From Rhodospirillales bacterium (lineage in GTDB: Bacteria > Pseudomonadota > Alphaproteobacteria > ATCC43930 > CGMCC-115725): 59,373 bases of DNA. Under the pieces are notes generated by a model. It saw only the letters and a list, made by a program, of their open reading frames with translations. It searched no databases and had not been told where the DNA came from. The stretch lies in contig JAQGIC010000102.1 of assembly GCA_028288725.1 (NCBI GenBank), positions 1-59,373 of the forward strand, in the 5' to 3' direction. Below, piece after piece: positions 41,407 to 50,659 of the stretch (its first letter is position 1; each line of letters begins with the position of its first letter). The translations under genes and the position numbers were made by a program.

Positions 41407-43164
41407 CTAGGCGGCTCGAATGCCGGTGAGGAAGGCGTCGACTTCGCCGTTCAGTTGCTCGGCATTGCGCGACAGGCCGCTGGCGGCGCTCAGCACATCG
41501 GCGGCGGCGGCGCCGGTTTCGGCGGCGGCCTGCTGAACGCTGGCGACGCTGGTCGACACTTCCTGCGTGCTGCGGGCGGCATCCTGGATGTTGCGCGCGA
41601 TGTCGGCGGTGGCGTTGCGCTGCTCCTCGACCGAGGTGGCGACGGCGGCGGCGATGCCGCTGATCTCGCCGATGACCGAGCCGATCGCCCGAATCGCGGC
41701 AACCGCCTCGGCCGTGATGTCCTGCATCCGGCTGATCTGGCCGGTGATCTCCTCGGTCGCGCGCGCCGTCTGGGTCGCGAGCGACTTCACCTCCGATGCG
41801 ACGACTGCGAAGCCTTTGCCGGCCTCGCCGGCGCGCGCGGCCTCGATCGTCGCGTTCAAGGCCAGGAGGTTGGTCTGGGCCGCGATCTGGTGAATGAGAC
41901 CGACGACCTCGCCGACCTTGCGCGCACCCTCCGACAGCGCCTGGACCGTGGCATCCGTGCGCTTGGCATCCTCGACCGCGCGGCTGGCGATGCCGGCCGA
42001 TTGATCCACCTGCCGCCCGATCTCCTGGATCGAGGCCGACAATTGTTCGGTCGCCGCCGCCACCGTTTCGACATTGCTCGCCGTCTCGCCGATCGCGGCC
42101 GTGACCAGCGCCGCTTGATCGCCGGTTTCGGCCGCGGTCGCCGACATGGATTGCGCCGTCGCCTCCAGCTCCGTCGCCGCCGACGACAGCACTTCGACGA
42201 GATGGCCGACCTTGACCTCGAAGCTCTCGGCCAGTTCGGCCATGGCCGCCGCCTTCGCTTCCGCCGCCTCGCGCTCGACGGCGATCCGCTCCGCCTCCAG
42301 GCGCTGCCGGTCGATCGCGTTCAGCTTGAACACCTCCACCGCGCTCGCCATGGCGCCCAGCTCGTCGCGGCGGCCGAGGCCGATGATCGTGACGGTAGTG
42401 TCGCCCTCGGCCAGCAGTCCCATGACCCCGGTGATGCGCGTGATCGGCCGCGCGATCGCGCGGCTGAGGCCATACCAGAGTATCAGCGCCACCAGGATCA
42501 GCACGATCAGCGCGCCGATCGTGACGGAAACGGCCACGACGACGGCGCGCGCCTGCGCCATCGAGCGTTCCGCCAGCTTCGCGCGCTCGGACTTGTCCAG
42601 GTCGGCGACCTTTTCGCGGATGCCGTCCATATAGGCCCGGCCCATGCCGTTGGCCTCGATCTGGCGCGCATCCTCGCGCGTCTCGAACTTCGCCATGTCG
42701 GCGACCTCGGTCTCCGCGATGTCGTGCTGCCAGGCGGCCACGATATTGTCGATGTCTTCCAGCGCCGCCTTGCCGTCCGCGTCGTCGCCGATCAGGTGCT
42801 GCAGCCGGTCGTGGCTGTCCTTGAGCGCCGCCTTGCCGGCGGTATAGAGATCGAGGAACCGATCATCGCCGGCGATGATGTAGCCGCGGATCGAGGTCTC
42901 CTGATCGATCATGCTCGCCTGCATTTCATGCAGCGCGTCCAGCAGCGTATGGGTTTCCTGGGTCCGGGTTCCCGCCTCGGCGATGATGCGCAATTCGCGG
43001 AAGGTCACGATGCCGCTGGCCGCCAGCAGCACCACCACCGCCGCGAAGGCCGCGGCCAGCTTGTGGGCGATCCTGAAATCGGCGAGGCGCTGTCCGGCAG
43101 CTCGGAAAGTCAGCGAGACGGCGGGAAAGCGAATCCGGACTTTAAATGTCGAAAGCGTCGGCAT
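41407..43164 (-). CDS. Methyl-accepting chemotaxis protein
   Basis: This is a 585-residue chemoreceptor. Membrane helix 1 (about 33-55) and helix 2 (about 203-230) bracket a periplasmic CHASE3-like four-helix domain ([21 protein letters not shown]). A HAMP domain ([20 protein letters not shown]) and the cytoplasmic signalling domain follow, with the highly conserved hairpin [33 protein letters not shown] precedes the start. No che operon is nearby. The attractant or repellent is unknown. Confidence 0.92.
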   Translation of the reverse strand: MPTLSTFKVRIRFPAVSLTFRAAGQRLADFRIAHKLAAAFAAVVVLLAASGIVTFRELRIIAEAGTRTQETHTLLDALHEMQASMIDQETSIRGYIIAGDDRFLDLYTAGKAALKDSHDRLQHLIGDDADGKAALEDIDNIVAAWQHDIAETEVADMAKFETREDARQIEANGMGRAYMDGIREKVADLDKSERAKLAERSMAQARAVVVAVSVTIGALIVLILVALILWYGLSRAIARPITRITGVMGLLAEGDTTVTIIGLGRRDELGAMASAVEVFKLNAIDRQRLEAERIAVEREAAEAKAAAMAELAESFEVKVGHLVEVLSSAATELEATAQSMSATAAETGDQAALVTAAIGETASNVETVAAATEQLSASIQEIGRQVDQSAGIASRAVEDAKRTDATVQALSEGARKVGEVVGLIHQIAAQTNLLALNATIEAARAGEAGKGFAVVASEVKSLATQTARATEEITGQISRMQDITAEAVAAIRAIGSVIGEISGIAAAVATSVEEQRNATADIARNIQDAARSTQEVSTSVASVQQAAAETGAAAADVLSAASGLSRNAEQLNGEVDAFLTGIRAA

Positions 43165-43460
43165 GGTCCCCCCTTGTTCCGCCTCTGGGTGCGGTCTCGA
43201 CGGCCTTCAAACGGCCGCATCATGGCTGCAGTCTGACGCGAAAATGGTAACGTTGTCACTAAAGTATGAGGATTGATGTGCCGGGTGGCGGCGGCCGCGC
43301 CAACCCTGCCCCGCACGCGCCGCTGGTCCGCCCTGCCCCGGGCGCAGACAAGACTCCTCTTTCCCTATGCCGGCTCCGGTGCTATTAAAGCCGCTCGATC
43401 GGGGTGCAACTCGCATCCGCGACCCATTTTTTTATTCTCTGGATGGAGCGCCGGTTAACC

Positions 43461-43664
43461 GTGCAAGTCCTCGTTCGCGACAACAATGTCGACCAAGCGC
43501 TGCGCGCGCTGAAGAAGAAGATGCAGCGGGAAGGCATTTTCCGCGAGATGAAGCTTCGTCGGAATTACGAGAAGCCATCCGAGAAGCGGGCGCGTGAGCA
43601 GGCCGAGGCGGTTCGTCGCCATCGCAAGCTTCTCCGCAAGCGCATGGACCGCGAGGGCTATTAG
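43461..43664 (+). CDS. rpsU: 30S ribosomal protein S21
   Basis: S21 is a small ribosomal protein that supports initiation near the 3' end of 16S rRNA. The 67-residue sequence [20 protein letters not shown] is the alphaproteobacterial form, with the basic tail [16 protein letters not shown]. The start is GTG at 43461, since homologues begin MQVLVRDN; the ATG at 43443 would add an atypical extension. A bidirectional terminator follows at 43712. Confidence 0.95.
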   Translation: MQVLVRDNNVDQALRALKKKMQREGIFREMKLRRNYEKPSEKRAREQAEAVRRHRKLLRKRMDREGY

Positions 43665-43711
43665 CCCCGGTTTCGCCGGTCATCCAACCGGCGATCGCTG
43701 AATGATCAGGC

Positions 43712-43753
43712 AAAAGCGCCCGCGAGCAATCGCGCCGGCGCTTTTCGCTTTTT
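43712..43753. terminator. Bidirectional terminator after rpsU and the PAS gene
   Basis: AAAAGCGCC (43712-43720) and GGCGCTTTT (43737-43745) form a perfect nine-base outer stem, with further pairing inside. T-runs exit on both strands (plus: CTTTTCGCTTTTT; minus: the complement of the AAAA at 43712). It serves convergent genes rpsU and the gene ending at 43752. Confidence 0.85.
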
Positions 43754-44297
43754 ATCGACCCGCCTGGGTCGCCTGCCGGAAGTACTCGCGCAGCGCCTCG
43801 GTATTCTGCTGCTTGCTGTCGACGGTCATCAGCATGGTGACGGTCGTGCCGTCCCCCGACAGCGGCAGCATCAGGCGCACGTAGGCCCGGGCCTTGTCGA
43901 TCGTGGACAGCGCGATCAGATGCAGCATCGGCGCGCGCCGGCGCACCGCTTCCTCGTAATGCGCCTGCAGAAGAGCGCCGTAAGCCGGCGGCAACATATC
44001 GCGCGGCGCCTCGCCGGTCGGATCGCGCCAATGGGCCGTACAGATTTCGGTCCCGGCCAGACGATAGCGGAAATCGAGCGCGTCGCCGCGCCGGAACACG
44101 TCGGAGAGGGTGATCCGCGACAGCGATTCCACCAGATCGGCCGGATCGATATCGGCGCGCGCCGGGGCGAACCGATCGCCACGCTGCCGGTGCCAGTAGG
44201 CCAGCACCCGGACGAGTTCGGGATAGTCGCCGCTCGCAAGATCGAGCTCGATCGCTTGGACCGCGGAATTGTCGGGCGTGCCGGATACCCCGTTCAA
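43752..44297 (-). CDS. PAS domain (PAS_5-type) protein
   Basis: The 181-residue protein matches the PAS_5 (DUF1488-unrelated) group of alphaproteobacterial PAS proteins: LVRVLAYWHRQRGDRF, RRGDALDFRYRLAGTEICTAHWRDPTG and PMLHLIALSTIDKARAYVR. The fold would bind a small ligand or sense a signal, but no output domain is attached. Homologues are found alone in many alphaproteobacteria. It has no signal peptide, and the terminator at 43712-43753 ends it. Confidence 0.7.
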   Translation of the reverse strand: MNGVSGTPDNSAVQAIELDLASGDYPELVRVLAYWHRQRGDRFAPARADIDPADLVESLSRITLSDVFRRGDALDFRYRLAGTEICTAHWRDPTGEAPRDMLPPAYGALLQAHYEEAVRRRAPMLHLIALSTIDKARAYVRLMLPLSGDGTTVTMLMTVDSKQQNTEALREYFRQATQAGR

Positions 44298-44391
44298 AGA
44301 TCGCCTCCGAACCGTTCAACGACCGTTTCGTCGAACGGTTCCGTTCACGCCGGCCGGCCGGCTCCGACCGGCGTGAACGTCACGGGTTGGT

Positions 44392-45792
44392 TCAGGCGTC
44401 GAGCGCCTTGACGATCTCCTCGGTCATCTTCTTCGCGTCGCCGAACAGCATCATGGTGTTCGGGCGGAAGAACAGCTCGTTATCGACGCCGGCATAGCCG
44501 GACGCCATCGAGCGCTTGATGAACAGCACGGTCTTGGCCTTTTCCACATCCAGGATCGGCATGCCGTAGATCGGCGAGGTCGGGTCGGTCTTGGCCGCCG
44601 GGTTGGTCACGTCGTTGGCGCCGATGACGAAGGCGACGTCGGTCGATGAGAAATCGCGGTTGATCTCATCGAGTTCCATGACCTCGTCATAGGGCACGTT
44701 CGCTTCGGCCAGCAGGACGTTCATATGGCCGGGCATGCGGCCGGCGACCGGATGGATCGCATAGCGGACGGTGACGCCCTCCTTCTTCAGGACATCGGCC
44801 ATTTCCCTGAGCGCATGCTGGGCCTGGGCGACCGCCATGCCGTAGCCGGGCACGACGATGACGCTCGACGCATTTTTCATGATGAAGGCCGCGTCCTCGG
44901 CCGAGCCGGCCTTGACCACCTGGTCGCCCTTGGCCGTGCCGGCCATGGCCGTGCCGCCGTCGGTGCCGAAGCCGCCCAGGATGACGTTGAAGATCGACCG
45001 GTTCATGCCCTTGCACATGATGTAGCTGAGGATGGCGCCCGACGAGCCCACCAGCGCGCCGGTGATGATCAGGAGGCTGTTGGCGAGCGTAAAGCCGATG
45101 CCGCAGGCGGCCCAGCCGGAATAGCTGTTCAGCATCGAGATCACGACCGGCATGTCGGCCCCGCCGATCGGCAGGATCAGGAGGAAGCCCAGCGCCAGCG
45201 AGCACAGCACCAGAAGCCAGAAGATCAGCGGCGAGGATGAGGCCATGAACAGGCCGAGCAGCACCAGGATGCAGACACCCAGGGCCAAGTTCAGCATGTG
45301 CTGGCCCGGAAACACCAGCGGTTTGCCGGTGATCAGCGCCTGCAGCTTGGCGAATGCCACGATCGAGCCGGTGAAGGTGATGGCGCCGATCGCGGTGCCG
45401 AGGCCCATTTCCAACAGGCTGCCGGTATGGATCGCTCCCGACGGCTCCAGGATACCGTAGCGGCCGGGCGCGTAGAAGGCGGCGGCGGCGACGCAGACCG
45501 CCGACAGACCGACCAGCGAGTGGAATGCCGCCACCAGCTGCGGCAGGGCCGTCATCTCGATCTTGCGGGCGATGAAGGCGCCGATGCAGCCGCCGATGGC
45601 GATGCCGACGACGATCAGCCAATAGCTTTCGACCAGGGGCGAGGCGAGCGTCGTCAGGATGGCGATGACCATGCCGCCGATGCCGAAGAAATTGCCCTGA
45701 CGGCTCGTCTCCGGGCTCGACAGGCCTTTGAGGGCCATGATGAAGCAGACGGAGGCTACGAGGTAGAGGAAGGCGGAAAGGTTCTCGGTCAC
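44392..45792 (-). CDS. pntB: NAD(P) transhydrogenase subunit beta
   Basis: PntB is the NADP(H)-binding membrane subunit that, with PntAA and PntAB, couples hydride transfer from NADH to NADP+ with proton entry. The N-terminal half has nine or so membrane helices. The C-terminal NADP domain starts near residue 290, with VIVVPGYGMAVAQAQHAL as the Rossmann motif and VAGRMPGHMNVLLAEANVPYDEV as a signature. At 466 residues it is normal. It is the last gene of pntAA-pntAB-pntB, starting 13 bases after pntAB. Confidence 0.95.
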   Translation of the reverse strand: MTENLSAFLYLVASVCFIMALKGLSSPETSRQGNFFGIGGMVIAILTTLASPLVESYWLIVVGIAIGGCIGAFIARKIEMTALPQLVAAFHSLVGLSAVCVAAAAFYAPGRYGILEPSGAIHTGSLLEMGLGTAIGAITFTGSIVAFAKLQALITGKPLVFPGQHMLNLALGVCILVLLGLFMASSSPLIFWLLVLCSLALGFLLILPIGGADMPVVISMLNSYSGWAACGIGFTLANSLLIITGALVGSSGAILSYIMCKGMNRSIFNVILGGFGTDGGTAMAGTAKGDQVVKAGSAEDAAFIMKNASSVIVVPGYGMAVAQAQHALREMADVLKKEGVTVRYAIHPVAGRMPGHMNVLLAEANVPYDEVMELDEINRDFSSTDVAFVIGANDVTNPAAKTDPTSPIYGMPILDVEKAKTVLFIKRSMASGYAGVDNELFFRPNTMMLFGDAKKMTEEIVKALDA

Positions 45793-45805
45793 TTGGCCGT
45801 CCTCC

Positions 45806-46216
45806 TTACTTCTGCTTTTTCTTGAACATCGCCAGCATGCGCTGCGTGACGATGAACCCGCCGAAGATATTGACCGAAGCCAGCACCACGGCGACGAAGC
45901 CCATGACCTTGGAAAAGGTCATGTCGGCCGGGCCGGCGGCGATCAGCGCCCCGACGATGATGACGCTGGAGACGGCGTTGGTAACGCTCATCAGCGGCGA
46001 ATGGAGCGCCGGCGTGACCCGCCAGACCACGTAATAGCCCACGAAGCAGGCCAGCACGAACACGGTCAGGAAGAACACGAACGGGCTGCCGCCATGGGCG
46101 GCGGCGGTCGTCGCCGTTTCCGCGACCTGGCGCGCCAGGTCGTCGAGATTGTGCGACAGCGCCGAGGCATCCCCGGCGAGGTCGGTCGCGCGGTGCGACA
46201 GAGAGGTCGGATCCAT
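45806..46216 (-). CDS. pntAB: NAD(P) transhydrogenase subunit alpha-2 (membrane part)
   Basis: This 136-residue subunit is the split C-terminal membrane part of PntA, typical of alphaproteobacteria. It has a hydrophilic N terminus, then hydrophobic helices [20 protein letters not shown] and [22 protein letters not shown], with [20 protein letters not shown] between. It lies between pntAA and pntB with gaps of 14 and 13 bases. Confidence 0.94.
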   Translation of the reverse strand: MDPTSLSHRATDLAGDASALSHNLDDLARQVAETATTAAAHGGSPFVFFLTVFVLACFVGYYVVWRVTPALHSPLMSVTNAVSSVIIVGALIAAGPADMTFSKVMGFVAVVLASVNIFGGFIVTQRMLAMFKKKQK

Positions 46217-46230
46217 GATGTCGAGGCTCC

Positions 46231-47424
46231 TCAGACGGCGGGGGCGGCAGGAGTCGGTTCGGTCGGAACCGGTTCCGCAGGTGCCAGCGCCGGATGGACG
46301 ATCTGGCCGTCGCGGGTCACCAGCGTGCCTTTGACGATATCGTCCGCGATGTCGATCTTCAGGCCCTTCGTCTCCTTGTCGACGATAAGCCCCAGGAAGT
46401 TCAGCAGGTTCTTGGCATAGAGCGCCGAGGCGTCGGCCGCGATATGGGATGGCATGTTGGCATGGCCGACCAGCTTCACCCCGTTGGGCGTGGTCACGAT
46501 CTTGCCGAGCTTGCCGCCCTCGGCATTGCCGCCGCTCTCGATCGCCAGGTCGACGATGACCGAGCCCGCCTTCATGTCGGCGATCATCTCCTTGGTCACC
46601 AGCACCGGCGCCTTCTTGCCCGGGATCTGGGCGGTACAGATCACGATATCGGCCTTCTTCAGCACCTCGTGGATCTTGTCGCGCTGGCGGCGCTGGTAAT
46701 CCTCGCTCATTTCCTTGGCGTAGCCGCCGGCCGTTTCGGCCGACTTCGCCGCCTCGGCATCCACCTCGATGAAGGAGGCGCCCAGGCTTTCGACCTGTTC
46801 CTTGGCGACCGCGCGCACGTCGAAGGCGGAAACGATCGCGCCCAGGCGGCGGGCGGTGGCGATCGCCTGCAGGCCCGCGACGCCGGCGCCCATGACCGTG
46901 ACGCGCGCCGGCGGGATGGTGCCGGCCGCCGTCATCATCATCGGAAAGGCATGGCCATATTCGGTCGCGGCCTCGACCACGGCCTTGTAGCCGGCGAGAT
47001 TGGCCTGCGACGACAGCACGTCCATCGATTGGGCGCGGGTGATGCGCGGGATCAGATCCATGCTGAAGGTGGTGAGGCCGGCCTTAGCATAGGCCTCGAC
47101 ATCGGGACGGTTCTGCAGGGCGCCCAGGATCGCGACCAGCGTGGTGCCGGGCTTGAGGCCCGCCAGCTCGTCCGTACCCTCGGCCGCCAGCTGCGGCCGC
47201 TGCACCTTCAGCACCAGCTCCGCCCCCGCGATCGCCGCGGCGGCGTCGGGCGCGATCGTGGCACCCGCCGCGGCGTAGGCGGCGTCGGTGAAGGCGGCGG
47301 CGGTGCCGGCATCCTTCTCGATCACGATCTCGAGCCCGAGGGCGATCATCTTTTTCACCGTTTCCGGCGAGGCTGCCACCCGCTTTTCATGCGCGCGGGT
47401 TTCTTTGATAATGGCCACTTTCAT
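46231..47424 (-). CDS. pntAA: NAD(P) transhydrogenase subunit alpha-1 (NAD-binding)
   Basis: PntAA is the soluble NAD(H)-binding subunit. It resembles alanine dehydrogenase: N-terminal [22 protein letters not shown], Rossmann motif [20 protein letters not shown] and conserved [20 protein letters not shown]. At 397 residues, starting from ATG 47424, it has normal length; the in-frame ATG at 47517 gives a non-family extension. A Pro-rich C-terminal tail ([19 protein letters not shown]) ends it. It heads the operon and is divergent from the ECF sigma gene. Confidence 0.95.
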   Translation of the reverse strand: MKVAIIKETRAHEKRVAASPETVKKMIALGLEIVIEKDAGTAAAFTDAAYAAAGATIAPDAAAAIAGAELVLKVQRPQLAAEGTDELAGLKPGTTLVAILGALQNRPDVEAYAKAGLTTFSMDLIPRITRAQSMDVLSSQANLAGYKAVVEAATEYGHAFPMMMTAAGTIPPARVTVMGAGVAGLQAIATARRLGAIVSAFDVRAVAKEQVESLGASFIEVDAEAAKSAETAGGYAKEMSEDYQRRQRDKIHEVLKKADIVICTAQIPGKKAPVLVTKEMIADMKAGSVIVDLAIESGGNAEGGKLGKIVTTPNGVKLVGHANMPSHIAADASALYAKNLLNFLGLIVDKETKGLKIDIADDIVKGTLVTRDGQIVHPALAPAEPVPTEPTPAAPAV

Positions 47425-47779
47425 CGGTCGTCGTTCCCCTGGACTCCAAGCGCCGACGGTCTTGGGTGAAGCCCCCGGCGCCCAACGAAACCCTTCCGGC
47501 GATTGCGGTATTTGCATATCCGAGACGCCGGTCCGTCATTCGTACCAGACTTCGGCGCGCCATCCGACGAAATTTCTGGGATGATTTTGGGACCGGCGCG
47601 ATTTTTCGTTGCGGTGGCAGGGTGTTTTCCCTTTGACGCGGCCGTGCTATGGCCTGTGACGCGCTCGTTCCTTTTGGACCCGAGGGACGAAAAACAAGAC
47701 GGAATGGAATAAAGCCGATGCCGGTCCGTTATCCCTGCACGAAGACGATCGCCCGGGTGATCCCGGTTCCGGTGTCGAC
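47425..47779. promoter_or_regulatory. Intergenic region between pntAA and the ECF sigma gene
   Basis: The 355 bases contain no coding frame that resembles a protein. They must hold the pnt promoter and the sigma gene's promoter. I could not identify either with confidence. A less GC-rich stretch (GGATGATTTTGGGACC...GATTTTTCGTT, 47580-47610) is a plausible promoter area. Confidence 0.4.
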
Positions 47780-48310
47780 GTGACCGAAGCGTTCAGCGAT
47801 CAGCTGGTCGCATCGCTGCCCAGGCTCCGCCGTTTTGCGCGCGGCCTGGCCGGCAATGCCTCCCAGGCTGACGATCTGGTCCAGGCTGCCTGCGAGCGGG
47901 CGCTGACGCGTCAGCACCAGTTCCAGGAAGGCACGCGGTTCGATAGCTGGATGTTCCGGATCGTGCAAACGATCTGGATCGACCAGATCCGGTCCCATGC
48001 CGTCCGCAAGGAAGATGGCGAGATCGAGGATGAACGGTATGGCAGCGACGAACCGGTAAGGCGGGCCGAAGCGAGATTGGCTCTGGAGGAGGTCCGTCGC
48101 GCCGCGGCGCGGCTTCCGGCGGAGCAGCGTGAAGCATTGATGCTCGTGACGGTCGATGGGTTCAGTTACAAGGAAGCAGCGGAGATCGCTCACGTGCCGG
48201 TGGGTACCATCATGAGCCGTCTCGCCCGAGCCAGGGTTGCGCTGGTGGCGCAGTTGGAAGCGGGCGGGGGTCTTCGAAGGAGTGGTGATGATGCAGCGGC
48301 CCAGCGATGA
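47780..48310 (+). CDS. ECF-type RNA polymerase sigma factor
   Basis: The 176-residue protein has sigma region 2 (FARGLAGNASQADDLVQAACERAL with FDSWMFRIVQTIWIDQIR) and region 4 (LPAEQREALMLVTVDGFSYKEAAEIAHVPVGTIMSRLARAR), the ECF layout. The start is GTG 47780 with no strong ribosome binding site. It overlaps the anti-sigma gene (48288), which is the usual way such pairs are coupled. It lies downstream of and divergent from the pnt operon. The signal is unknown. Confidence 0.9.
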   Translation: MTEAFSDQLVASLPRLRRFARGLAGNASQADDLVQAACERALTRQHQFQEGTRFDSWMFRIVQTIWIDQIRSHAVRKEDGEIEDERYGSDEPVRRAEARLALEEVRRAAARLPAEQREALMLVTVDGFSYKEAAEIAHVPVGTIMSRLARARVALVAQLEAGGGLRRSGDDAAAQR

Positions 48311-49148
48311 ACTGCTTGTGGCTTACCTGGATGGCGAGGTCGAAGAGACCGTCGCCCTCGAGGTCGAGTCCTGGCTGGAGCGGGATCCGGAACTGCGCAA
48401 CCGGCTTCAGGTCCTGACCGAGTCGGCGACCCAGATCCGAGATGCTTTCGAAGAAATTCTGCGCGAACCCGTGCCGGACCGGCTGATGGCGGCCGCCCGC
48501 GGGCGGCCGCCATCAGCCGAGCCCGCCACGGGCGCCGCCATTCTGTCGTTCAGCGCCAAGCTCGCCGGCATCACCGCGCGCAAGGGCATGGCCAACCGGC
48601 GCTGGGGCCTGGGGCTGGCCGCGGCGGCATCGCTGTCGTTCCTGGTCATCGGCGCCGGCGGCGGCTATCTGGCCGGCACGGGCGACGTCTCCATCGACGG
48701 CGTGCAACGGACCTCGACCGCAACCAGTTGGCTCGACAATATCGCGGGCTACCATAATCTGCTGATTTCGAGCGCCAATGGCGCCGAGACCGCCGTATTC
48801 GACGTGCCGGCGGGATCCGAGAGCGAGAAGAAGCTGCCGACCGATATTCGCGTTCCCGATCTGAAGCCGTGGGGCCTGGCATTCCAGGGTGCCCGCAAGC
48901 TGGTGGTCGAGGGCAAGCCGGCGTTCCAGTTCTTCTATATGACCGACAACAAGAGCCTGGGGCCGATCACCATCACGGTGACCAACACGACCCGCCAGGA
49001 CATATCGCCGACCTTCGACAAGCGCGAGGGCGTCAACCTGCTCTACTGGCGCCACCAGGGCCACGGCTACGCGCTGGTCGGGTCCGCCGACAAGGGCTGG
49101 ATGTGGGGCATCGCCAACGACATCGAGTTCCAACTCAAGGCGATCTGA
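48288..49148 (+). CDS. Membrane anti-sigma factor
   Basis: The 286-residue protein starts QRPSDELLVAYLDGEVEE, the anti-sigma domain type that binds ECF factors, without the HxxxCxxC zinc site (there are no cysteines in this part). A membrane helix (about 106-130; WGLGLAAAASLSFLVIGAGGG) is followed by a periplasmic domain (131-286) with VDGKPAFQFFYM-type beta strands. AAGGAG supports ATG 48288 or 48291. It overlaps the sigma gene by 23 bases and should sequester that factor until an envelope signal arrives. Confidence 0.82.
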   Translation: MMQRPSDELLVAYLDGEVEETVALEVESWLERDPELRNRLQVLTESATQIRDAFEEILREPVPDRLMAAARGRPPSAEPATGAAILSFSAKLAGITARKGMANRRWGLGLAAAASLSFLVIGAGGGYLAGTGDVSIDGVQRTSTATSWLDNIAGYHNLLISSANGAETAVFDVPAGSESEKKLPTDIRVPDLKPWGLAFQGARKLVVEGKPAFQFFYMTDNKSLGPITITVTNTTRQDISPTFDKREGVNLLYWRHQGHGYALVGSADKGWMWGIANDIEFQLKAI

Positions 49149-49183
49149 GCCCTCGGGTCACCGCCGCCGCATCGATGTGAAAC

Positions 49184-49218
49184 CGCCGCCGGGGCCGCCC
49201 CGCGGCGGCGTTTTCTTT
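49184..49218 (+). terminator. Rho-independent terminator after the anti-sigma gene
   Basis: An eight-base GC stem (49184-49191 with 49203-49210), with further pairing inside the loop, is followed by TTTTCTTT (49211-49218). It lies 35 bases beyond the stop of the anti-sigma gene. Confidence 0.85.
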
Positions 49219-49371
49219 GTTCGGGCGCCGGGAAACCTAGACCATTCCGGCCAGTCATCCAGACAATCAGCGGCAATGCGGATCTTCGCTAATCGATTCG
49301 TATGGATTTCGCATTATACTTTCCGTTGTAAACGTTTTCATCGCTCCTGGAGCCCCAGACAGATCCCAGCC

Positions 49372-49821
49372 ATGCTCACCGTCACGTCCGATCGTCCGCC
49401 CCTGCTCGAATCCGGCGCCCTGGCCTATCGGCTGGACCCCCGGGGCGAGCCGTGCGTGCTCGTGCTGACGACATCCAAGGGCAAGCATTGGGGCATCCCC
49501 AAGGGCCGGGTCGAACCGCAGCTGAGCTTCGGCGACAATGCCGCCAAGGAAGCGTTCGAGGAAGCCGGCATCCTAGGCGAGGTGACCCCCCATTCCGCCG
49601 GCATGTACCGCACGACCAAGCGCCTGAGGGCAAACGAAAGCGTGATCGAGGTCTGGGTCTATCTGATGAAGGTGACCCGGACGGTCGAGGATTTCCCCGA
49701 AAAGGGCCAACGCGCGTTGAAGTGGGTTTCGTGCGACGAGGCCGCCCGGCTGCTGCGCGAGCCGCTGCTGGCAAAGCTGTGTCGCGAACTGGCCCAGCGG
49801 AGCAAATCCGCCGCGGCGTGA
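49372..49821 (+). CDS. Nudix hydrolase family protein
   Basis: The 149-residue protein has the Nudix fold: HWGIPKGRVEPQLSFGDNAA followed by KEAFEEAGILGE. In the box GxxxxxExxxxxxxREUxEExGU the first Glu is Leu51 and the Arg is Lys59, while Glu60, Glu63, Glu64 and Gly66 are kept. This subgroup (PKGxxxP...AAxEAxEEAG) often acts on diphosphoinositol-like or nucleotide substrates, but the substrate here is unknown. ATG 49372 is the likely start. It is convergent with the hydroxylase-like gene, the two stop codons being directly adjacent. Confidence 0.85.
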   Translation: MLTVTSDRPPLLESGALAYRLDPRGEPCVLVLTTSKGKHWGIPKGRVEPQLSFGDNAAKEAFEEAGILGEVTPHSAGMYRTTKRLRANESVIEVWVYLMKVTRTVEDFPEKGQRALKWVSCDEAARLLREPLLAKLCRELAQRSKSAAA

Positions 49822-50505
49822 TCAGTCCACGCCACGGATCCTGATGCCCAGCTGCACGAGCCGGATCAGCAGACCCGAGAGGAACTGCATGTCGATCGGC
49901 ATGTGCGGGCGCCAGACATCGAGCGACAGCACGGTCCGCACGTCGTCGCTGTCGTTCCAGGCCTCGTGCTCGAACGTGTCGTCCCACAGCAGGAACTGGC
50001 CCTCGTCGAGCCGGTACTCGACATCGTCGACCTTGAGCACGGCCGCGGGCGAACCATCGTCCGCCCGCGGCATCAACAGCATCATGTAGAAGCGCAGGAT
50101 GCCCCGGATCGGCCCCCGGTGGGGCGGGATATGCTTGCGGGGACCCAGGAAGGAAAACGAGGCCGACAGGACCTCCGGGATCTCGCGCACCAGGGCGGCC
50201 AGCTGCGGGCACGCCGCCATGTTGCGCGGCTGCTCGATGCCGTAGGCCTTGAGGATGAACATACGCCAGTCGCGGCCGTCGTTGGCCGAGATAGAGGCCT
50301 GCTCCGGCATGATCTCATGAAAGCGCGGCACCTCGTCGATGCGGCGCCGGATCTGCATCGCCTCGTCCCGGATCGCCCGCCAGGCATTGACGAACCCGTG
50401 CCCCGGCGCGAAATCCCGATCGAGGTCGAGCACCGGCGGCCCGGAGATCCGCCGGTCATAGAGCGCCCGGACACCGTCAACCGCGAGGTCGTAGGACAGA
50501 GCCAT
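49822..50505 (-). CDS. Aspartyl/asparaginyl beta-hydroxylase-like dioxygenase
   Basis: The 227-residue protein resembles the catalytic domain of aspartyl/asparaginyl beta-hydroxylases, non-haem iron and 2-oxoglutarate enzymes. Visible are HIPPHRGPIRGILRFYMML (with iron-binding His), LLWDDTFEHEAWNDSDD (second His) and RTVLSLDVWRP with the Arg for 2-oxoglutarate. It has no signal peptide. Family members in bacteria modify lipid A or proteins; LpxO-like proteins are related. Its position beside the surface-glycan genes makes a lipid or glycan substrate plausible but unproven. Confidence 0.83.
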   Translation of the reverse strand: MALSYDLAVDGVRALYDRRISGPPVLDLDRDFAPGHGFVNAWRAIRDEAMQIRRRIDEVPRFHEIMPEQASISANDGRDWRMFILKAYGIEQPRNMAACPQLAALVREIPEVLSASFSFLGPRKHIPPHRGPIRGILRFYMMLLMPRADDGSPAAVLKVDDVEYRLDEGQFLLWDDTFEHEAWNDSDDVRTVLSLDVWRPHMPIDMQFLSGLLIRLVQLGIRIRGVD

Positions 50506-50629
50506 ATACCGCTCCGAGATGTCTCACCCAAGACATCAACGCGCGGTCGCGGGAATAGGCTCCGTGCCGCTTTTGTCCAAGCTGTGCCACGCGCCGACCC
50601 ATCAGGGTAAGCCTGCCGCAGCGTAAACT

Positions 50630-50654
50630 TCCCTCTACCGCCGTTCGCGGGAGA
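50630..50654 (-). repeat. Dispersed intergenic repeat, 25-base copy (pairs with 6493-6517)
   Basis: The 25 bases are the exact reverse complement of 6493-6517. This copy lies just beyond the 3' end of the glycosyltransferase gene ending at 50660, as the other lies beyond the terC gene. Confidence 0.7.
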
Positions 50655-50659
50655 GGCGA

